This document shows, piece by piece, positions 61,577-64,000 of a stretch of DNA of 64,000 bases (positions are counted from its first letter, which is position 1; each line of letters opens with the position of its first letter). A model generated the notes under the pieces. It saw nothing but the letters and a program-made list of their open reading frames with translations. It made no database searches and was not told the DNA's origin. The position numbers and the translations under genes were made by a program. This DNA comes from QGNO01 sp964493125 (GTDB lineage: Bacteria > Chloroflexota > Dehalococcoidia > Lucifugimonadales > QGNO01), in NCBI GenBank assembly GCA_964493125.1, contig CAZBMS010000003.1:1-64000 (forward strand), in the 5' to 3' direction.

Positions 61577-62916
61577 TAAAGTATCGGCAGGTATCGCTTG
61601 ATCTCGTAATCCGTTACGTGCCTGCTATAAGTTTCCCATTCGATCTTCTTGTTCTTGATGAAGCTCTTGAAAAGATGTTCTCCTAAAGCAGTCTTCAACA
61701 GGTCACTTTCTTCTGCAGAGGCTATAGCCTCTAACAAGCTTCCGGGGAGAGACTTAACGCCTGCCTTCTCCCTGTCTTCCGAAGATAATTCGTGGACATT
61801 TGCCTCAACTGGCTCTGGGGGAACATATCTTCCCTCTACGCCTTGTATTCCCGCAGCGAGCAAGACAGCAAATGCCAAGTAAGGATTACAGGACGGGTCT
61901 GGGGCCCTATATTCGATCCTCACCGACTCTTTTTTCCCTGCGCGATATGCCGGAATCCTTATAAGGTCGGAGCGATTAACCCGAGCCCAAGAAATGTGGA
62001 CTGGTGCCTCATGACCTGGCACCAGCCTTTTATAAGAATTAACCCACTGATTAGTTACTAGGGTTATTTCCCGCGCATGTGCCATCAATCCAGCAACAAA
62101 TTGCCGAGCAAGCTGAGACAACTTATAAGGATCGTTTTCCTTAAAGAATGCGTTTTTTCCGTCCTTGAAAAGGGACATGTTCACATGCATTCCGTTGCCG
62201 TTGACTCCAGTTATAGGCTTTGGCATAAAAGAGGCGTACACCCCATTCCTTACCGCCACCTCCTTAACAGCCTGCCTATATGTCATCACCGTGTCTGCCA
62301 TTGTTAGAGCATCTGTATATCTTAAATCTATCTCATGCTGGCTAGGCGCCACCTCGTGGTGGCTATATTCAACGGGTATGCCGATGTCTTCTAGCGTAAG
62401 CACAGTCTCTCTTCTAAGTTCAGTTGACAAATCCTGAGGCGTTTGGTCAAAGTAACCACCTACATCTAACGGTTCAGTGCCGTCAGGACCCTTGAAATAG
62501 AAGTGTTCGATCTCTGGGCCTACGCAAAATGTGTAGCCCAAATCGCTTGCCCGCTTCAAGTTGCGCTTTAGAACACTCCTAGGATCTCCCTCAAAAACGT
62601 CGCCTTCTGGAGTCAGCACATCGCAGAACATTCTTCCGACTGCGTTCTCTCTAGGCCTCCACGGTAGAACTTGAAAAGTCGCAGGATCGGGACGTGCAAC
62701 CATGTCGCTTTCATCAATCCTGGCAAATCCTTCTATTGAGGAGCCGTCAAATCCCATTCCTCTTTCAAATGCATTACCGAGCTCCGCAGCGTTAAGCGCA
62801 AATCCCTTAAGGTTGCCCAAGATGTCTGCAAACCAAAGGCGAACGAATCTAACGTCATTATCACGGACGCTTCGGAGAACATATTCTATTGCTTTGCTAC
62901 GATCATCTGTTTTCAT
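61576..62916 (-). CDS. glnA: Glutamine synthetase type I
   Basis: Condenses ammonium and glutamate with ATP. ATG 62916 gives 446 residues; the frame runs 36 codons further 5' through the promoter. Motifs: RFVRLWFADILGNLKG, the latch MGFDGSSIEGFARI, GPEIEHFYF, HHEVAPSQHEIDLRY, GMHVNMSLF, and YRAPDPSCNPYLAFAVLLAAG. At the place of the adenylylated Tyr (NLYDLPP in E. coli) it reads NVHELSSED, so it is the non-adenylylated GSI-alpha type. It heads the glnA-gltB-gltD operon. Confidence 0.95.
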   Translation of the reverse strand: MKTDDRSKAIEYVLRSVRDNDVRFVRLWFADILGNLKGFALNAAELGNAFERGMGFDGSSIEGFARIDESDMVARPDPATFQVLPWRPRENAVGRMFCDVLTPEGDVFEGDPRSVLKRNLKRASDLGYTFCVGPEIEHFYFKGPDGTEPLDVGGYFDQTPQDLSTELRRETVLTLEDIGIPVEYSHHEVAPSQHEIDLRYTDALTMADTVMTYRQAVKEVAVRNGVYASFMPKPITGVNGNGMHVNMSLFKDGKNAFFKENDPYKLSQLARQFVAGLMAHAREITLVTNQWVNSYKRLVPGHEAPVHISWARVNRSDLIRIPAYRAGKKESVRIEYRAPDPSCNPYLAFAVLLAAGIQGVEGRYVPPEPVEANVHELSSEDREKAGVKSLPGSLLEAIASAEESDLLKTALGEHLFKSFIKNKKIEWETYSRHVTDYEIKRYLPIL

Positions 62917-62927
62917 AAGAGCCTGCA

Positions 62928-62957
62928 AGTCTATGCTGATTGTGAAGTAAATGTCAA
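62928..62957 (-). promoter_or_regulatory. glnA promoter
   Basis: Minus-strand TTGACA (62952-62957), an 18-bp spacer and TAGACT (62928-62933). The start would be about 5 nt before ATG 62916, giving a nearly leaderless mRNA. An inverted repeat around 62996-63010 (TGCCTG/CAGGC) lies upstream. Confidence 0.5.
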
Positions 62958-63114
62958 ATGGTTTGTGATTATTTTCGCAATCGCCCGATTCGCTTGCCTG
63001 CTCGTGGCAGGCTGTCGATTTCAAGAGATGCGGTCAATAATGGTTGCGTGTTTCGGCCACAAAGGTGCCGCCTGATGACACTTTCCGCAACGAACTGCTT
63101 TGTCTGTTTATTGA

Positions 63115-63147
63115 GGTAGGTGGACGGCCTAAGGCCGTCCACCTACC
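63115..63147. terminator. Strong hairpin after glnII
   Basis: A perfect 15-bp GC-rich stem (GGTAGGTGGACGGCC and its complement) with a TAA loop begins 6 bp past the glnII stop. Neither side has a T-run, so it may be a bidirectional or Rho-assisted stop or an mRNA-stabilising hairpin rather than a classic terminator. Confidence 0.55.
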
Positions 63148-63152
63148 GCCAC

Positions 63153-64000
63153 TTATTTGCTCGCGTCTCCACAAACCGTATCTATAATAAGTCGTGTTGC
63201 GACATAGGGGTCCACGTTCGCGTTAGGCCTTCTGTCTTCAATGTACCCTTTCTTATCTCTGGCAACCTGCCAAGGAATTCTGACTGAAGCACCCCTATCC
63301 GATACCCCATACGAAAATTCCTTATAGCTTGCGGTTTCGTGGCGGCCCGTTAATCTATCTTCAATGCCTGCTCCGTAGTTCGCGATGTGCTCAGCAGCGT
63401 TTTTCCCCAATGCTTCTGCCGCAGCCACACACGCGTCGTAGCCTGATCTCATCTGCTTTGTCGAAAAGTTTGTGTGAGCACCCGCGCCATTCCAGTCACC
63501 TTGCACAGGCTTTGCAGCAAAAGACGCCGTAACGCCATAATCCTCAGCAATCCTCCCCAACAGCCACCTGGCAATCCACAATTCATCGGCTACCCTTGGG
63601 GTTCCCACGGGGCCTATTTGAAACTCCCATTGACCCGGCATAACCTCTGCGTTTATTCCGGCAATGTGTAGCCCCGCCTCAAGACAAGCATCCATGTGGG
63701 CCTCAACTATATCTCTTCCAAAAATCACATCTGCCCCTACTCCACAATAATAATCTCCTTGTGGGGCTGGAAACCCGTCAGGGGGCCAACCCAATGGCGC
63801 AGCTCCGTCGAAGAAAGTGTATTCTTGCTCTATCCCAAACCAAGTATCAAAGTCGCCGTATTTCTCGGAAGAAGCGGCGCATGCTGCTCTAGTGTTTGTC
63901 GGATGCGGCTTCATGTCTGTCAACAAGGTCTCTGTCATAACAAGAACGTTACTGCCTCCCCTTATCGGATCAGGAACAGAAAGGACTGGGCTCAAGACTA
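63153..64000 (-). CDS. glnII: Glutamine synthetase type II (GSII), 5' part outside window
   Basis: Eukaryote-like octa/decameric glutamine synthetase, second ammonium-fixing enzyme here. The frame is open to the window edge, so about the first 65-80 residues are missing. Seen: PDPIRGGSNVLVMTE, FGIEQEYTFFD, YYCGVGADVIFGRDIVEAHMDA, AEVMPGQWEFQIGP, WNGAGAHTNFSTKQMR, and the C-terminal RRPNANVDPYVATRLIIDT, all GSII hallmarks and distinct from the GSI beside it. It lies upstream of glnA on the same strand, separated by a hairpin and the glnA promoter, so the genes seem to be transcribed separately. Confidence 0.93.
   Translation of the reverse strand, partial: VLSPVLSVPDPIRGGSNVLVMTETLLTDMKPHPTNTRAACAASSEKYGDFDTWFGIEQEYTFFDGAAPLGWPPDGFPAPQGDYYCGVGADVIFGRDIVEAHMDACLEAGLHIAGINAEVMPGQWEFQIGPVGTPRVADELWIARWLLGRIAEDYGVTASFAAKPVQGDWNGAGAHTNFSTKQMRSGYDACVAAAEALGKNAAEHIANYGAGIEDRLTGRHETASYKEFSYGVSDRGASVRIPWQVARDKKGYIEDRRPNANVDPYVATRLIIDTVCGDASK

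Noticed and set aside
1..64000. tRNA genes, CRISPR arrays, insertion sequences or prophage
   Set aside because: I looked for T-arm-like GGTTCRA motifs outside genes, regularly spaced repeats and transposase motifs, and found none. Matches such as the GGTTCAAAT in purF lie in coding sequence.

Overview
The window is a gene-dense stretch of a bacterial chromosome of roughly 45% GC, with about 50 protein genes, gaps mostly under 150 bases, and no tRNA, rRNA, insertion sequence, prophage or CRISPR array that I can see. Family choices point to a free-living, non-proteobacterial bacterium: a Bacillus-type PurF with iron-sulfur cysteines, a GAAC-N4-GTTC LexA box on recA, a family-4 (iron-sulfur) uracil-DNA glycosylase, RNase J, a heterodimeric ABC exporter, and a GSI next to a eukaryote-like GSII. 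With the M19 peptidase, HyuA/HyuB, sulfopyruvate-decarboxylase-like and MFS genes this suggests Chloroflexota, perhaps a marine Dehalococcoidia/SAR202-type lineage. That placement is inference from content, not a phylogeny.

Layout. 0-8 kb: lysS diverges from purF-purM-purH (purine synthesis), followed by recN. 8-11 kb: a CNNM/CorC transporter with an attenuator-like leader, joined to tilS. 11-18 kb: glycosyltransferase, M19 peptidase, MFS exporter, a split sulfopyruvate-decarboxylase-like pair, a YbhN-type membrane protein, rsmG, then divergent HIT and YqeK genes. 18-30 kb: rimI-pcrA-M16 peptidase on the minus strand, a two-gene ABC exporter, then MFS-ruvB-DUF192-crotonase. 30-37 kb: a shortened DUF177 gene, rpmF, fabD, nusB, acpP, then udg, rnj, ftsK. 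37-43 kb: a small unknown protein, MIP18-type protein and Mrp ATPase diverging from sucA-sucB. 43-54 kb: two minus-strand repair clusters, yebC-ruvC-ruvA-methyltransferase-hyuA-hyuB-uvrB and recA-recX plus an interrupted small gene. 54-64 kb: nadE, then the nitrogen-assimilation run glnII, glnA-gltB-gltD.

Themes. DNA repair is heavily represented (recN, pcrA, ruvABC, udg, uvrB, recA, recX). Nitrogen entry is covered by GSI, GSII and GOGAT, and glutamine is then used by PurF and the glutamine-dependent NAD synthase. The readable promoters share an exact 18-bp spacer. Several features emerge only by reading outside simple ORF calls: ruvC begins at an ATT codon behind an extended Shine-Dalgarno; the CorC-type gene has a promoter, a 16-codon leader ORF and an overlapping terminator; a gene after recX carries an in-frame TAG between its two metal-ligand pairs; and the DUF177 gene before rpmF has lost its C-terminal half.
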